Source: Dechloromonas sp. (GTDB taxonomy: Bacteria; Pseudomonadota; Gammaproteobacteria; Burkholderiales; Rhodocyclaceae). From it: 64,000 nucleotides of DNA. Location of the stretch: positions 33,084 through 97,083 of the forward strand of contig JAABQV010000004.1 in assembly GCA_011391255.1 (NCBI GenBank), read 5' to 3'. The position numbers and the translations under genes are program-made. This document shows, in pieces, positions 18,187-27,429 of the stretch. How positions within the stretch are numbered: position 1 is the first letter of the stretch; each line of letters starts with the position of its first letter. The notes beneath the pieces were generated by a model. It worked only from the letters and a program-made list of their open reading frames with translations, ran no database searches and had not been told where the DNA came from.

Positions 18187-18919
18187 AATCAGTATTGCCG
18201 GTCTGGCGATTGGAGCTATTGCGATAATCGGCGGGCAATTGCTTGAAGGTGGCCATATCGCTTCTCTGGTTCAGCCCACCGCCCTGCTCATTGTGCTCGG
18301 TGGGACTTTGGGGGCCGTGCTGTTACAGAGTCCGTATCATGTTTTCAAGCGCGGGATACTGATGGCCAAGTGGATCTGGATTCCACCAGTCATCGAACAA
18401 AAAAAGCTGGTCGAGCAAATCATGGCGTGGAGCCAATTGTCGCGTCGCGAGGGCTTGCTTTCCCTTGAAAACCAGATTCCTCAAATCAAGGATCCGTTCA
18501 CCGCCAAAGGTTTGCAGCTTTTGGTTGATGGTGCCGATCCTGATCGAATCCGCGAATTGCTCGAAGTCGAGATCACCACTTTTGAGGACGAGTGGAAGCA
18601 GTCAGCGAAGATTTGGGATGCCGCCGGAGGCTACTCTCCAACCATCGGCATCTTGGGGGCGGTGATGGGTTTGATCCACGTTATGGAGAATCTATCCGAT
18701 CCAACCAAGCTCGGCGGAGGGATTGCCGTCGCTTTTGTCGCCACCATCTACGGCGTTGGTCTGGCCAATCTGATATATCTGCCAATCGCCGGCAAGCTCA
18801 AATACTACATTTCACGCATGGTCAGCTCCCGTGAAATGCTCGTCGATGGGCTGGTTGGCATTGCCGTTGGTGACAATCCCCGCATCATCGAAGGGCGCCT
18901 GCGAGCTTATCTTTCCTGA
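18179..18919 (+). CDS. motC: MotC/PomA-type flagellar stator protein (MotA family)
   Basis: Four-helix membrane half of an ion-driven stator. The 246 residues have the family pattern: two N-terminal hydrophobic helices, a cytoplasmic loop with conserved charges, and two C-terminal helices (YSPTIGILGAVMGLIHVM, GIAVAFVATIYGVGLAN). The start is TTG at 18179, with AAGGAG upstream and an eight-base overlap with fliA; no better start exists nearby. Linkage behind flhF-flhG-fliA and before a MotB-like gene resembles motC-motD of Pseudomonas. Whether it uses protons or sodium cannot be read safely. Confidence 0.93.
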   Translation: MDKISIAGLAIGAIAIIGGQLLEGGHIASLVQPTALLIVLGGTLGAVLLQSPYHVFKRGILMAKWIWIPPVIEQKKLVEQIMAWSQLSRREGLLSLENQIPQIKDPFTAKGLQLLVDGADPDRIRELLEVEITTFEDEWKQSAKIWDAAGGYSPTIGILGAVMGLIHVMENLSDPTKLGGGIAVAFVATIYGVGLANLIYLPIAGKLKYYISRMVSSREMLVDGLVGIAVGDNPRIIEGRLRAYLS

Positions 18920-19722
18920 TGGCACGCAAACGCCGCGAAGAAGAGCACGAGAATCACGATCGCTGGCTCGTTTCCTATGCTGACTTCATTACGCTGCTTT
19001 TTGCCTTCTTTGTCGTGATGTACGCGGTTTCTTCGGTTAACGAAGGAAAGTACAAGGTTTTATCCAACTCGCTGACCAATGCATTCTCAAACACAACCGC
19101 GAAACCCGGGGGGCAACCCGTTGCTGTGGTCCAGACTGGCTCGCCGATAGTGGCTCGCCCTATTGTTAAAATGGATAAGGCACCCGAGACACAAAAAGCC
19201 GAAGAAAAGAAAAAGGAGCAACGCTCGCAGATGAAGAGTGTGGCCAGCAATATCATGGACGCTTTGCAGCCTTTGGTAGCACAAGGCAAGGTGCGGCTGC
19301 TTGAAACCAGTCGTGGTGTGACCATAGAAATTAACGACAGTATCCTCTTCCCGCCGGGTACTTCCACGCTTCAGCCGGCTTCGAGCAGCGCGATGGGAGC
19401 GATTGCCCAAGTCCTCGCAGGTACGGATTTTCCGATTACGATTGAAGGTCACACCGACAACGTGCCAATCGCTACGCCGCAGTTTCCTTCAAACTGGGAG
19501 TTGTCGGCGATGCGGGCCACGACGGTATTGCGCCTGTTTAACGCCAGCGGTGTCGGCGCTGAGCGCCTGACGGCCATTGGTTACGGTGAGACGCGACCGA
19601 TTTTGACTAACACCACGGTTGAGGGAAGGGCGCGGAATCGTCGGGTCAGTATTCTGATTGATTCAAACCGGCCGGAAGAACCTACCGAGTTGCCAGAGGG
19701 CGATACGGCGGCGGCGCGTTAA
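18919..19722 (+). CDS. motD: MotD/MotB-family stator protein, peptidoglycan-binding
   Basis: Partner of the upstream stator gene, overlapping its stop by one base (TGATG). The 267 residues start with a short basic cytoplasmic tail, then one transmembrane helix with the ion-carrying aspartate Asp22 (SYADFITLLFAFFVVMYA). A charged linker and a C-terminal OmpA-like peptidoglycan-binding domain follow (IEGHTDNVPI, SNWELSAMRATTVL). The next gene on the other strand ends ten bases away, and I see no terminator hairpin in that gap. Confidence 0.95.
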   Translation: MARKRREEEHENHDRWLVSYADFITLLFAFFVVMYAVSSVNEGKYKVLSNSLTNAFSNTTAKPGGQPVAVVQTGSPIVARPIVKMDKAPETQKAEEKKKEQRSQMKSVASNIMDALQPLVAQGKVRLLETSRGVTIEINDSILFPPGTSTLQPASSSAMGAIAQVLAGTDFPITIEGHTDNVPIATPQFPSNWELSAMRATTVLRLFNASGVGAERLTAIGYGETRPILTNTTVEGRARNRRVSILIDSNRPEEPTELPEGDTAAAR

Positions 19723-19731
19723 AACCTTGGC

Positions 19732-20196
19732 TCAAGCGGAATCAACAATGCGGCTGCCGGTGGCCGGGGCTGTTTGACCGTTGCTACCGTAAAGTGCTTG
19801 ATTCTGGCGATGCTGGGTAAGTGCAGCGATGGCGTCCGTGGTTTGTTGGAGGTGGATGCCGATCAGCTTCCCATTCAGTTCATGGCGTATTTTTGCTTCT
19901 TGGGCCAAGCTTAGTAGTTTGATCCACAAAACTGCGGAGTCTTTTTCCTGAGGGTGTTCACCCAGCCAGACTCTCATTCTCTCGCGGTCGCTAGCGGTGC
20001 CGGTCAAGTCAGTGATCTGCGAACGTTCGCTACCGATCTGGTTGAGTTGCGAGACTAGCGCCAATTTTTCCAGGTTGATTTCATTCAGCGCATCCGGATT
20101 CCCGGCTATAAGCACATCCTGCTCTTTGTCCAGAAGCGAAACAAAACGGGAAACCAACCCGGTTTCCCGCATCAAAATCTTGGCTAGAGGGGTCAT
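19732..20196 (-). CDS. flgN: FlgN, export chaperone for hook-associated proteins
   Basis: Cytoplasmic chaperone for FlgK and FlgL. About 154 residues, almost entirely helical by composition, with the FlgN-like N-terminal pattern (MRETGLVSRFVSLLDKEQDV). The start is the ATG at 20196-20194, which overlaps the flgM stop (TGATG). The flgM-flgN pairing is the usual one. Sequence conservation in this family is low, so the call leans on gene order plus helix pattern. Confidence 0.9.
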   Translation of the reverse strand: MTPLAKILMRETGLVSRFVSLLDKEQDVLIAGNPDALNEINLEKLALVSQLNQIGSERSQITDLTGTASDRERMRVWLGEHPQEKDSAVLWIKLLSLAQEAKIRHELNGKLIGIHLQQTTDAIAALTQHRQNQALYGSNGQTAPATGSRIVDSA

Positions 20197-20477
20197 CAAG
20201 CCTTGCGCTGGCTATTGACGAGGTCGCGAGCGGTTGCTATCAGACTGTCGGCGATTGCCTCGGGATTGATCTTAAAACGGCCTTCTGAAATAGCTGTTTT
20301 GATTTCCTGGATGCGCGCCGAGTTGACTGGCGGCTTTTCGCCACCTTGCAGGGCTGCTGCTGCAGCGCTCAGGCTGACCGCCTCGGTGCTTGGAGCCGGC
20401 GTTGTATTGGCGCGTGGCGCCACCGCGCGATTGGCAAGTGGTGCAGCGTTTGGCGAGATAGGGCTGTCGATTTTCAT
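20196..20477 (-). CDS. flgM: FlgM, anti-sigma-28 factor
   Basis: Binds FliA until the hook is finished, then is exported. The 93 residues show the typical disordered N-terminus (MKIDSPISP) and the C-terminal helices with ARIQEIKTAISEGRFKINPE, the FliA-binding region. It has its own sigma-28 promoter (20513-20539), so FliA activity makes more of its inhibitor. It is also downstream of flgA on the same strand and may be read through from there. Confidence 0.95.
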   Translation of the reverse strand: MKIDSPISPNAAPLANRAVAPRANTTPAPSTEAVSLSAAAAALQGGEKPPVNSARIQEIKTAISEGRFKINPEAIADSLIATARDLVNSQRKA

Positions 20478-20512
20478 GATTGAACTCTCAAATCTTTTAG
20501 AACTTATTCGGT

Positions 20513-20539
20513 ATAACGACTATTTTAGACAGAACTTTA
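20513..20539 (-). promoter_or_regulatory. Sigma-28 promoter for flgMN
   Basis: On the minus strand TAAAGTTC (plus 20532-20539) is followed by 11 bases and GTCGTTAT (plus 20513-20520). The -35 matches the sigma-28 consensus TAAAGTTT at seven of eight bases, and the spacer is exactly right. The -10 differs from GCCGATAA but equals that of the fliC promoter in this window apart from the last base. The expected start is ~30 bases before flgM. Confidence 0.75.
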
Positions 20540-20542
20540 GAT

Positions 20543-21220
20543 TCAAAATGAAATTTCTACGCTGCCGTCGAGTCGCGCTTTGCCACTGATGGTTTGTCCT
20601 GACTCCATGCGAACCCGAACCAATTCTCCCTCGCTGGCATTATTGATCGCTTTGCCTTCAGCGCTCACCGAAAAGCCAGCACCGCTAGAAATAACCCTAA
20701 CCGTCTGACCTTGCTTGATGACCATGACGGCGATCAACTGATCAACGCGTAGTGGTTGCCCGGCACCTAGCGAGTTGCGCAGAGTTTTGCCAATGGCTGC
20801 CGCCGGATTACTGATGACCCCGCTTGGCAAGTTGGAAACATTCCCGCTCAGTGTCGCCAGGTCATCAGCCTGGATCACCTGACCGGCAATCAGCGCACGG
20901 CTGCTCGTCACGTATTTGCCGCTGACGGCAATTTGCGCCGGTACGAGTACGGTCCAGGCATTGGGTGAAAGGCAGCGCACGCCGACATTGGTCTTTCCCA
21001 CCACCTGGCTACCTTGCGGCGAAAATGCTTCGTGTACTGAGCAAGGTGGCAATCGGCTGCCGTCAAACTGCCCCATCGTGATGGTCACGGTGCCGGGGAG
21101 CCCTTTGGTTTGCAGCCTCAGGTGTTGCTCGGCAGTTTCCAGAACAATCGCCGAGTCAGCCGCAAAAACGGGGCCGGTGAGGATTGTTGCGGTCAACAGG
21201 AAAAACAGGCGAAAAAACAT
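20543..21220 (-). CDS. flgA: FlgA, P-ring assembly chaperone
   Basis: Periplasmic chaperone for FlgI. About 225 residues from the chosen ATG at 21220, which opens a clean signal peptide (MFFRLFFLLTATILTGPVFA). A longer frame from 21277 would put a charged, non-signal stretch in front and overlap the flgB promoter. The C-terminal SAF-like domain is recognisable (ALIAGQVIQADDLATLSGN, VIKQGQTVRVISSGAGFSVS). It is divergent from flgB, the usual arrangement. Confidence 0.95.
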   Translation of the reverse strand: MFFRLFFLLTATILTGPVFAADSAIVLETAEQHLRLQTKGLPGTVTITMGQFDGSRLPPCSVHEAFSPQGSQVVGKTNVGVRCLSPNAWTVLVPAQIAVSGKYVTSSRALIAGQVIQADDLATLSGNVSNLPSGVISNPAAAIGKTLRNSLGAGQPLRVDQLIAVMVIKQGQTVRVISSGAGFSVSAEGKAINNASEGELVRVRMESGQTISGKARLDGSVEISF

Positions 21221-21264
21221 ATCGATATTCTGCCCGATAAAGTCAGCTTCAGGTTCATGAAGGA

Positions 21265-21280
21265 TGGCACAAACCATGCT
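21265..21280 (+). promoter_or_regulatory. Sigma-54 type promoter for the flgB operon
   Basis: TGGCAC (21265-21270), five bases, then ATGCT (21276-21280). This gives the -24 GG and -12 GC spacing, with one mismatch to TGGCAC-N5-TTGC. It lies 33 bases before the flgB ATG and within the flgA-flgB divergent gap. FleR encoded in this window would be the natural activator. Confidence 0.7.
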
Positions 21281-21312
21281 TTAAAGCTTACAAATAGTTT
21301 CTGGAGAGCTCC

Positions 21313-21717
21313 ATGACCACCATTCAACAAAATTTCGCGGTACTCAGCAAAGCGCTCGATTTGCGCACGCAGCGTCATCAGGTTTTGGCATCGAATATCG
21401 CTAATGCCGATACGCCGGGCTACAAGGCGCGAGATTTTGAATTCAAGATGGCGATGCAGGGGGCTATGGGTGGTTCGGCTTCTGCCGGCATGGCAATGAC
21501 AGCGCGCGGGCATCAGGGCGGGACTAACGCGGCTGGCGCTAGCGGCGCCTTGCAGTTCCGTAGCGGAAATCAGGCAGCGGCGGATGGTAATACGGTGGAT
21601 ATGGATGTCGAGCGTTCGCATATTACCGAGAACGCACTTCAATATCAGATTATCACCCAGTTGATCAGCAACAAGTTTCAGGGGCTGCGCACAGCGATGA
21701 GCAATACGCAGAGCTAA
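21313..21717 (+). CDS. flgB: FlgB, proximal rod protein
   Basis: Rod component that joins the export gate and MS ring to the rod. The 134 residues begin with the rod/hook-family N-terminal helix (RQNILASNIANADTPGYKA-like: QVLASNIANADTPGYKARD) and end with the matching C-terminal helix. TGGAGAG precedes the ATG. It is first in a nine-gene rod-hook-ring operon on the plus strand. Confidence 0.97.
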   Translation: MTTIQQNFAVLSKALDLRTQRHQVLASNIANADTPGYKARDFEFKMAMQGAMGGSASAGMAMTARGHQGGTNAAGASGALQFRSGNQAAADGNTVDMDVERSHITENALQYQIITQLISNKFQGLRTAMSNTQS

Positions 21718-21728
21718 GGAGTTACTGA

Positions 21729-22139
21729 ATGAGCCTTTTTAATGTTTTCCAGGTGTCTTCCAGCGCAATGACGGCGCAGGCCATGCGTTTGAATGCTGTT
21801 GCTTCAAATCTTGCGAACGCGGACAGCATCACTTCCTCAGATGGCAAGCCATATAAGGCCAAACATGTGGTTTTTGAGGCGACACCGATGGGGGCTAATG
21901 GCGATCTGTCGAAAGGTGTTCGCGTGCGCCAGGTGGTTGAAGATGCAGCACCGCCGCGCATGGTTTATGACCCCAAAAATCCGGCTTCCGATGAAAAGGG
22001 CTACGTCGCCTTCCCAAACGTCAATGTGGTCGAAGAAATGACCAACATGATTTCCGCCTCGCGCTCGTATCAGACGAACGTTGAGGTTATGAACACCGCA
22101 AAAACCATGATGCTGCGTACCTTGCAGATCGGTCAATAA
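21729..22139 (+). CDS. flgC: FlgC, proximal rod protein
   Basis: Rod protein of 136 residues, 11 bases after flgB. The N-terminal rod motif is present (RLNAVASNLANADSITSSDG), as is the C-terminal helix pair (MTNMISASRSYQTNVEVMNT), both typical of FlgC. Full length. Confidence 0.97.
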   Translation: MSLFNVFQVSSSAMTAQAMRLNAVASNLANADSITSSDGKPYKAKHVVFEATPMGANGDLSKGVRVRQVVEDAAPPRMVYDPKNPASDEKGYVAFPNVNVVEEMTNMISASRSYQTNVEVMNTAKTMMLRTLQIGQ

Positions 22140-22150
22140 GGAGAGATAGC

Positions 22151-22822
22151 ATGAGCAGCGTATCGAGCAGCACTTCAGTCAATTCCGTTCTGCAGCAACT
22201 GTCAGAGAACAAGAGCGCGACAACCAGCACCGCCGACGAGTTGGGTGACCGCTTCATGACCTTGCTGGTCACTCAGATGCAGAACCAGGATCCGCTCAAT
22301 CCAATGGACAACGCGGAGCTTACCAGCCAGTTGGCGCAGATCAATCAGGTTAAAGGCATGGACAGTCTGAACAGCACCCTGGAAAAGCTGCTTGGTTCCT
22401 ACAGTGACTCTTTGGCGATGCAGTCTTCGTCGATGGTCGGCAAAAATGTCCTTGCCGCCGGCAATTCTCTGCCGCTCGGTGCTAACGGTGCAATGGCCGG
22501 GCTCAAGCTCGATGCCGACGCAGACCAGGTGAATATCATCATCAGCGACGCCAATGGCGTCAAGGTTGCGCAGGAAAGTTTGGGTGCACAGAAGGCGGGC
22601 GTTATCGATTTTGCCTGGGATGGCAAGGATGGAAACGGCAACAAGCTGAATGACGGGAATTATCAGTTCTCTGTCCAGGCTACCCAGGCGGGTGCCAAGG
22701 TGGGTTCAACTGCCCTTGAAGTTGGCACGGTTAGTGCTCTGATAAGATCACAGAACGGCTTCCAGCTTGAAATTCCCGGCACGGGTCTGGTTGATTTCAA
22801 CGCTGTCCAACAAATTTACTGA
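22151..22822 (+). CDS. flgD: FlgD, hook-capping scaffold protein
   Basis: Exported cap for hook assembly. The 223 residues contain the conserved N-terminal region (FMTLLVTQMQNQDPLNPMDN) and (LTSQLAQINQVKGMDSLNST). A C-terminal FlgD Ig/tudor-type domain follows (FAWDGKDGNGNKLNDGNY). It is 11 bases after flgC and has AAGGAG upstream. Confidence 0.97.
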   Translation: MSSVSSSTSVNSVLQQLSENKSATTSTADELGDRFMTLLVTQMQNQDPLNPMDNAELTSQLAQINQVKGMDSLNSTLEKLLGSYSDSLAMQSSSMVGKNVLAAGNSLPLGANGAMAGLKLDADADQVNIIISDANGVKVAQESLGAQKAGVIDFAWDGKDGNGNKLNDGNYQFSVQATQAGAKVGSTALEVGTVSALIRSQNGFQLEIPGTGLVDFNAVQQIY

Positions 22823-22843
22823 GATTGAGTCAAGGAGCACATC

Positions 22844-24070
22844 ATGGCATTCCAACAAGGCTTAAGCGGTCTGGCTTCCTCCTCCAAGGCACTGGACGTA
22901 GCGGGTAACAACATTGCCAACTCTTCAACGGTCGGCTTCAAGGCATCTTCCACTCACTTCGCTGACGTATATGGCGCCTCGCTGCAAGGTGGCGGTGGAT
23001 CGCAGATCGGTATCGGCGCGACGTTGGGTTCGGTGATGCAACAATATTCGCAGGGAAATATTACGGCGACCAACAATCCGCTCGATATTGCCATCAACGG
23101 TACTGGTTTCTTTGGCATGTCACAAAACGGGAGTACCAGCTACACCCGAAATGGCCAGTTCCATCTGGATAAAGATGGTTTCGTCATCAATGATCAAAAC
23201 AGAAAGCTGCTCGGTGTGCTGGCGGATTCGACAGGCTCCATCCCCCAAACGCCGCCGACCGACCAACTCAAGGTTGATTTCGTGACCGGTACGCCCAATC
23301 CAACAAGCGATGCTGGCGTTACCGCCAATCTGGATTCGCGGTCCGGGGTAATCCCCTTAGTGCCGGTGTTTAGCGTTACTAACCCCGATACGTACACGAG
23401 TTCAACGGCAATGACTGTTTATGACTCCCTCGGCAACCCCCATACATTGTCATATTTTTTTGTCAAGACAGCCCCGCTAAATTGGAATATGTATACGGCA
23501 CTTGATGGCACTCTGAGTCCAGCGGCTCCGGATGCGCTTACGTTTAGTAATACGGGTGTCTTGACAGTGCCAGCGACAGGAACAGTGGCTCGCACTTTTA
23601 ACGTTGCGGCTGCCACAGGTGCTGCCAATATTCTTATGGATATCGATATATCTAACACGACCCAGTTCGGCGCTCCGTTTGCGGTCAACGATCTATCACA
23701 AGACGGTTTTGCTCCAGGCAATCTGGCGGGCGTCAGTGTTTCCAAGGACGGAATTGTCCAAGCACGCTACGACAACGGTCAAGTGCGCGACATCGGTCAG
23801 GTTGCCCTGTTCAATTTCCGTAACCCGAACGGCCTGTCCGCTATCGGCAATAACCAATGGACGGAAACCGGTGATTCCGGCCAGCCGACGCCGGGTAATC
23901 CGAACACCGGTATTTTTGGTGTGCTGCAAGCTTCGTCAGTTGAGGAGTCGAACGTTGATTTGACGGGGGAGTTGGTTAATCTAATTGTCCAGCAACGGAA
24001 TTATCAGGCGAGTGCCCAGTCGATCAAGACGCAGGACCAGATTCTGCAAACCCTGGTCAACATCCGCTAA
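22844..24070 (+). CDS. flgE: FlgE, flagellar hook protein
   Basis: Structural subunit of the hook. The 408 residues are close to the usual length. The N-terminus has the family signature (LDVAGNNIANSSTVGFKASS), and the C-terminus carries ESNVDLTGELVNLIVQQRNY and ends with the coiled-coil segment. The middle (about 150-300) is variable and slightly Thr/Ala-rich, as expected for surface-exposed hook domains. Confidence 0.98.
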   Translation: MAFQQGLSGLASSSKALDVAGNNIANSSTVGFKASSTHFADVYGASLQGGGGSQIGIGATLGSVMQQYSQGNITATNNPLDIAINGTGFFGMSQNGSTSYTRNGQFHLDKDGFVINDQNRKLLGVLADSTGSIPQTPPTDQLKVDFVTGTPNPTSDAGVTANLDSRSGVIPLVPVFSVTNPDTYTSSTAMTVYDSLGNPHTLSYFFVKTAPLNWNMYTALDGTLSPAAPDALTFSNTGVLTVPATGTVARTFNVAAATGAANILMDIDISNTTQFGAPFAVNDLSQDGFAPGNLAGVSVSKDGIVQARYDNGQVRDIGQVALFNFRNPNGLSAIGNNQWTETGDSGQPTPGNPNTGIFGVLQASSVEESNVDLTGELVNLIVQQRNYQASAQSIKTQDQILQTLVNIR

Positions 24071-24098
24071 TAATCGCTGACTGTTACGGTAAACCGAC

Positions 24099-24842
24099 AT
24101 GGATCGTCTGATTTATACCGCGATGACCGGTGCCAAGCATGTCTTCATGCAGCAGGCCGGCACCGCCAATAATTTGGCGAATGCGAGTACCGTTGGTTTC
24201 AAAGCCCAGGAGCATCGGTTTCGCGCGGTTCCTTTGCTGGGCGAGGGGATGCCGACCAGAGCTTTTGTCGTCGATGCCTCGGTTGCTGATGTTTTTGATG
24301 CCGGTCCATCAATGTTCACCGGCCGCAATCTGGATGTTGCCGTCCAGGGACGTGGCTGGCTGGCTTTGCAATTGCCCGATGGCAGTGAGGCATACAGCCG
24401 GGCTGGCAGCCTCGAAGTCAATGTCAATAGTTTGTTGCAAACCAGAGCCGGGTACACAGTGCTGGGAGATGGCGGGCCGATCAACATCCCGCCCGACAAT
24501 ACGATCGAAATCGCCAGCGATGGCACCATTTCAGTGGTGCCGACTTTTGGCGCACGAAATAACGCGAGTGTGGTTGGACGACTGAAACTGGTCAATCCTC
24601 CCGAGACCGATCTGGTGCGTGGCGCAGATGGCCTTTTCCGTTTGCGCGATGGACAACCGGCAACGGCCGACCAGACACTAAGGGTTGCACCCGGGACGCT
24701 GGAAGGAAGCAACGTTAACGTGTCGGATGCGATGGTTAATCTGATCAGCCTCTCTCGTCAATTTGAAATGCAGATAAAAATGTTGCAAACAGCGGATACG
24801 AATGCGCAGCGCGCTGATCAGTTGTTATCACTGAATTCCTGA
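24099..24842 (+). CDS. flgF: FlgF, proximal rod protein
   Basis: Rod protein of 247 residues. It shows the N-terminal rod motif (GTANNLANASTVGFKAQEHR), the central domain (NLDVAVQGRGWLALQLPDGS) and the C-terminal motif (EGSNVNVSDAMVNLISLSRQ) shared with FlgG. It sits 28 bases after flgE and 12 before flgG in the standard order. Confidence 0.97.
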   Translation: MDRLIYTAMTGAKHVFMQQAGTANNLANASTVGFKAQEHRFRAVPLLGEGMPTRAFVVDASVADVFDAGPSMFTGRNLDVAVQGRGWLALQLPDGSEAYSRAGSLEVNVNSLLQTRAGYTVLGDGGPINIPPDNTIEIASDGTISVVPTFGARNNASVVGRLKLVNPPETDLVRGADGLFRLRDGQPATADQTLRVAPGTLEGSNVNVSDAMVNLISLSRQFEMQIKMLQTADTNAQRADQLLSLNS

Positions 24843-24854
24843 TAGGAAAAAACC

Positions 24855-25637
24855 ATGATTCGCTCGCTCTGGATTGCCCGTACCGGCCTCGATGCTCAGC
24901 AAACCCAGCTTGATGTAATTGCCAATAATCTGTCGAATGTCAGCACTAACGGCTTCAAGCGAGGTCGGGCTGTATTTGAGGATTTGCTCTATCAAAACCT
25001 GCGTCAGCCGGGAGCTCAGTCTTCCCAGCAGACTCAGATTCCCTCGGGTTTGCAGCTCGGAACCGGTGTGCGTCCGGTGTCAACGGCGCGGATCTTCACG
25101 CAGGGTAATATTCAAAAGACGGATGGTGCGCTTGATGTTGGCATACAGGGAGAGGGATTTTTCCAGATTCTCCTGCCTGATGGCACGATCGGCTATACCC
25201 GTGACGGCGCATTTCAGAAAGATAATCAGGGTCAGATAGTGAGCTCGAACGGTTATCCGGTGCAGCCCAATATCACGATACCGGCTACGGCAACATCGGT
25301 CACCATTGGCACCGATGGCACGGTCAGCATTACCCAGGCCGGCTCAGCGGCAACGACACAGATTGGCAATATTCAGCTGGCTAATTTCATCAACGCGGGC
25401 GGCTTGCAAAGTATTGGTCAGAATCTTTTTCTTGAAACCGCATCGAGCGGAACGCCAACCCCTAACACGCCGGGAACCAACGGTGCTGGTCTTGTCAATC
25501 AGGGCTATGTCGAAACGTCGAATGTCAATGTGGCCGAGGAGTTGGTCACCATGATCCAGACTCAACGTGCTTACGAGCTGAACTCGAAGGTGGTTTCTAC
25601 TTCCGATGCGATGCTCGCGCGCTTGACGCAGATGTGA
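24855..25637 (+). CDS. flgG: FlgG, distal rod protein
   Basis: Distal rod subunit of 260 residues, the typical length. Motifs include [20 protein letters not shown] near the start, [16 protein letters not shown] in the middle and [20 protein letters not shown] at the end. AGGAAA lies before the ATG. No defects. Confidence 0.98.
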   Translation: MIRSLWIARTGLDAQQTQLDVIANNLSNVSTNGFKRGRAVFEDLLYQNLRQPGAQSSQQTQIPSGLQLGTGVRPVSTARIFTQGNIQKTDGALDVGIQGEGFFQILLPDGTIGYTRDGAFQKDNQGQIVSSNGYPVQPNITIPATATSVTIGTDGTVSITQAGSAATTQIGNIQLANFINAGGLQSIGQNLFLETASSGTPTPNTPGTNGAGLVNQGYVETSNVNVAEELVTMIQTQRAYELNSKVVSTSDAMLARLTQM

Positions 25638-25643
25638 GGTGAG

Positions 25644-26303
25644 ATGATGAAACGACTTGCCTGGCTGGCGTTGATAGCCATCAGTGGCTGTACGACGGTG
25701 CCGCCGACCAATGTTCATCAGCCAATGACTGCCCGGCCTGCGCAGCGCTTCACCGCTCCCGTTGGAAACGGTGCGATTTTTCAAGCGGGTTACAGCAAGC
25801 CACTGTTTGAAGACCGTCGCGCCCGTTTGGTCGGCGATACGGTAACGATCAAAATAACCGAGAGCACGACTGCTTCGGCTGCGAATAGTAACAAGCTGGA
25901 CAAATCGAACGATCAACAAGCGGCCGTGACCGGTTTGAGTGGATTGCCGGGCAAAAGCTTGCTCGGTTTGAATCTGGCAGCGACCAGTTCGACAGCGTTT
26001 AGTGGCAAGGGTGCAGCAGCCAATAACAATGCCTTTTCCGGAAGCATTACCGTCACTGTTATCGACGTGATGCCCAACGGCAATCTATTGGTTTCCGGGG
26101 AAAAACAACTGGCGATCGGTGAGGAGCAGGAGTTTGTCCGTATCTCCGGCGTAGTGAATCCCAGCTTTGTTGACTTCTCGAATACCATCGATTCCTCGAA
26201 GGTTGCCGATGCCCGTATCGAGTATAAATCTTCCGGCCAGATCAGTGAGGGGCAGTTTATGGGCTGGATGGCACGATTCTTCCTTAATGTGTTGCCATTC
26301 TAG
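25644..26303 (+). CDS. flgH: FlgH, L-ring lipoprotein
   Basis: Outer-membrane L-ring subunit. The N-terminus is a lipoprotein signal with lipobox AISGC (modified Cys near residue 16). Later family motifs are DRRARLVGDTVTIKITEST, GSITVTVIDVMPNGNLLVSG and SSGQISEGQFMGWMARFFLN. The 219 residues are slightly short of the enteric protein but complete. Two adjacent ATG codons (25644 and 25647) are both possible starts. Confidence 0.97.
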   Translation: MMKRLAWLALIAISGCTTVPPTNVHQPMTARPAQRFTAPVGNGAIFQAGYSKPLFEDRRARLVGDTVTIKITESTTASAANSNKLDKSNDQQAAVTGLSGLPGKSLLGLNLAATSSTAFSGKGAAANNNAFSGSITVTVIDVMPNGNLLVSGEKQLAIGEEQEFVRISGVVNPSFVDFSNTIDSSKVADARIEYKSSGQISEGQFMGWMARFFLNVLPF

Positions 26304-26326
26304 TTAGCGTTACGCGGAGATGGCAT

Positions 26327-27421
26327 ATGGAAACAAATAACGGCAAATGGTTCCGGCAGGCGGCAATCATGGTTGCCTGTTTTTTGCCGCTTTGCGTTCA
26401 ACCTGTTTTTGCAGAGCGCATCAAGGATCTGGCCTCAATACAAGGTGTTCGTAATAACCAGCTAATTGGTTACGGCATTGTCGTCGGTCTCGATAATACC
26501 GGTGACCAGACAACCCAGACACCCATGACGACGCAGGCCTTGGGGAATATGCTTTCCCAGATGGGTGTCAACCTCACCACCGAGCAAGCAACCAAATTGC
26601 AATTGAAAAATGTTGCTGGCGTCGTGGTGACAGCTGTTTTGCCAGCTTTTGCCAAGCCGGGGCAACCGATTGATGTGACTGTTTCATCGATGGGGAATGC
26701 CAAGAGTATCCGTGGCGGCACGCTGCTCATGACGCAGATGAAGGGTGCCGATGGACAGGTTTATGCCATGGCACAGGGTAATGTACTTGTTGGTGGGGTC
26801 GGTGCTTCATCTGGTGGATCAAAGGTTACGGTCAACCACCTTTCTGCCGGCAGAATTCCTGGTGGGGCGACGGTCGAGCGCAGTGTGCCCACGTCGGTCG
26901 GACAGGGTGGCTTTATCTACTACGAGCTTGAAAGTAGTGATTTCGGCACTGCCCAGATTGTTGTCGATGCCATCAACAAAAGCATGGGGCCGGGTACCGC
27001 TCAGGCTGTCGATGGTCGTCGTGTTTCTGTGCGCGCACCAGAAGACCTCGATGCGCGTGTCTCGTTTCTAGGACGTATTGATAATCTCGAAGTACGGCCG
27101 GCGATTGGCTTGGCCAGAGTCATCATTAATCCACGTACTGGCTCTGTGGTGATGACCCAAAAAGTCACGCTCCAGTCTTGTGCCGTCGCTCACGGCAGTC
27201 TTTCGGTAACCGTCGATGCGGCACAGCCATTGGCCGGACAAGGTGCCGATATTCAGGTTAGTCAGGCCAACGGCACCCTGATGAACGTCAAGGCCGGGGC
27301 CAACCTCGCTGATGTGGTCAAGGCATTGAACTCCCTCGGGGCAAATCCGCTGGATCTGCTGGCAATACTTCAGGCGATGAAGGCTGCCGGCGCCTTGCGC
27401 GCTGAACTTGAAGTGATTTAG
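26327..27421 (+). CDS. flgI: FlgI, P-ring protein
   Basis: Periplasmic P-ring subunit, 364 residues. An N-terminal signal peptide ends at about VFA-ERIKDLASIQG. The conserved start of the mature protein (GVRNNQLIGYGIVVGLDNTG) and the C-terminal region (VKALNSLGANPLDLLAILQA) are intact. It is exported by Sec and assisted by FlgA. Confidence 0.98.
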   Translation: METNNGKWFRQAAIMVACFLPLCVQPVFAERIKDLASIQGVRNNQLIGYGIVVGLDNTGDQTTQTPMTTQALGNMLSQMGVNLTTEQATKLQLKNVAGVVVTAVLPAFAKPGQPIDVTVSSMGNAKSIRGGTLLMTQMKGADGQVYAMAQGNVLVGGVGASSGGSKVTVNHLSAGRIPGGATVERSVPTSVGQGGFIYYELESSDFGTAQIVVDAINKSMGPGTAQAVDGRRVSVRAPEDLDARVSFLGRIDNLEVRPAIGLARVIINPRTGSVVMTQKVTLQSCAVAHGSLSVTVDAAQPLAGQGADIQVSQANGTLMNVKAGANLADVVKALNSLGANPLDLLAILQAMKAAGALRAELEVI

Positions 27422-27429
27422 GGCCGGTC

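Noticed and set aside
24113..24712. A 199-codon antisense frame under flgF.
   Set aside because: Ser/Pro-rich product typical of an antisense shadow in GC-rich DNA, no ribosome site or domain.
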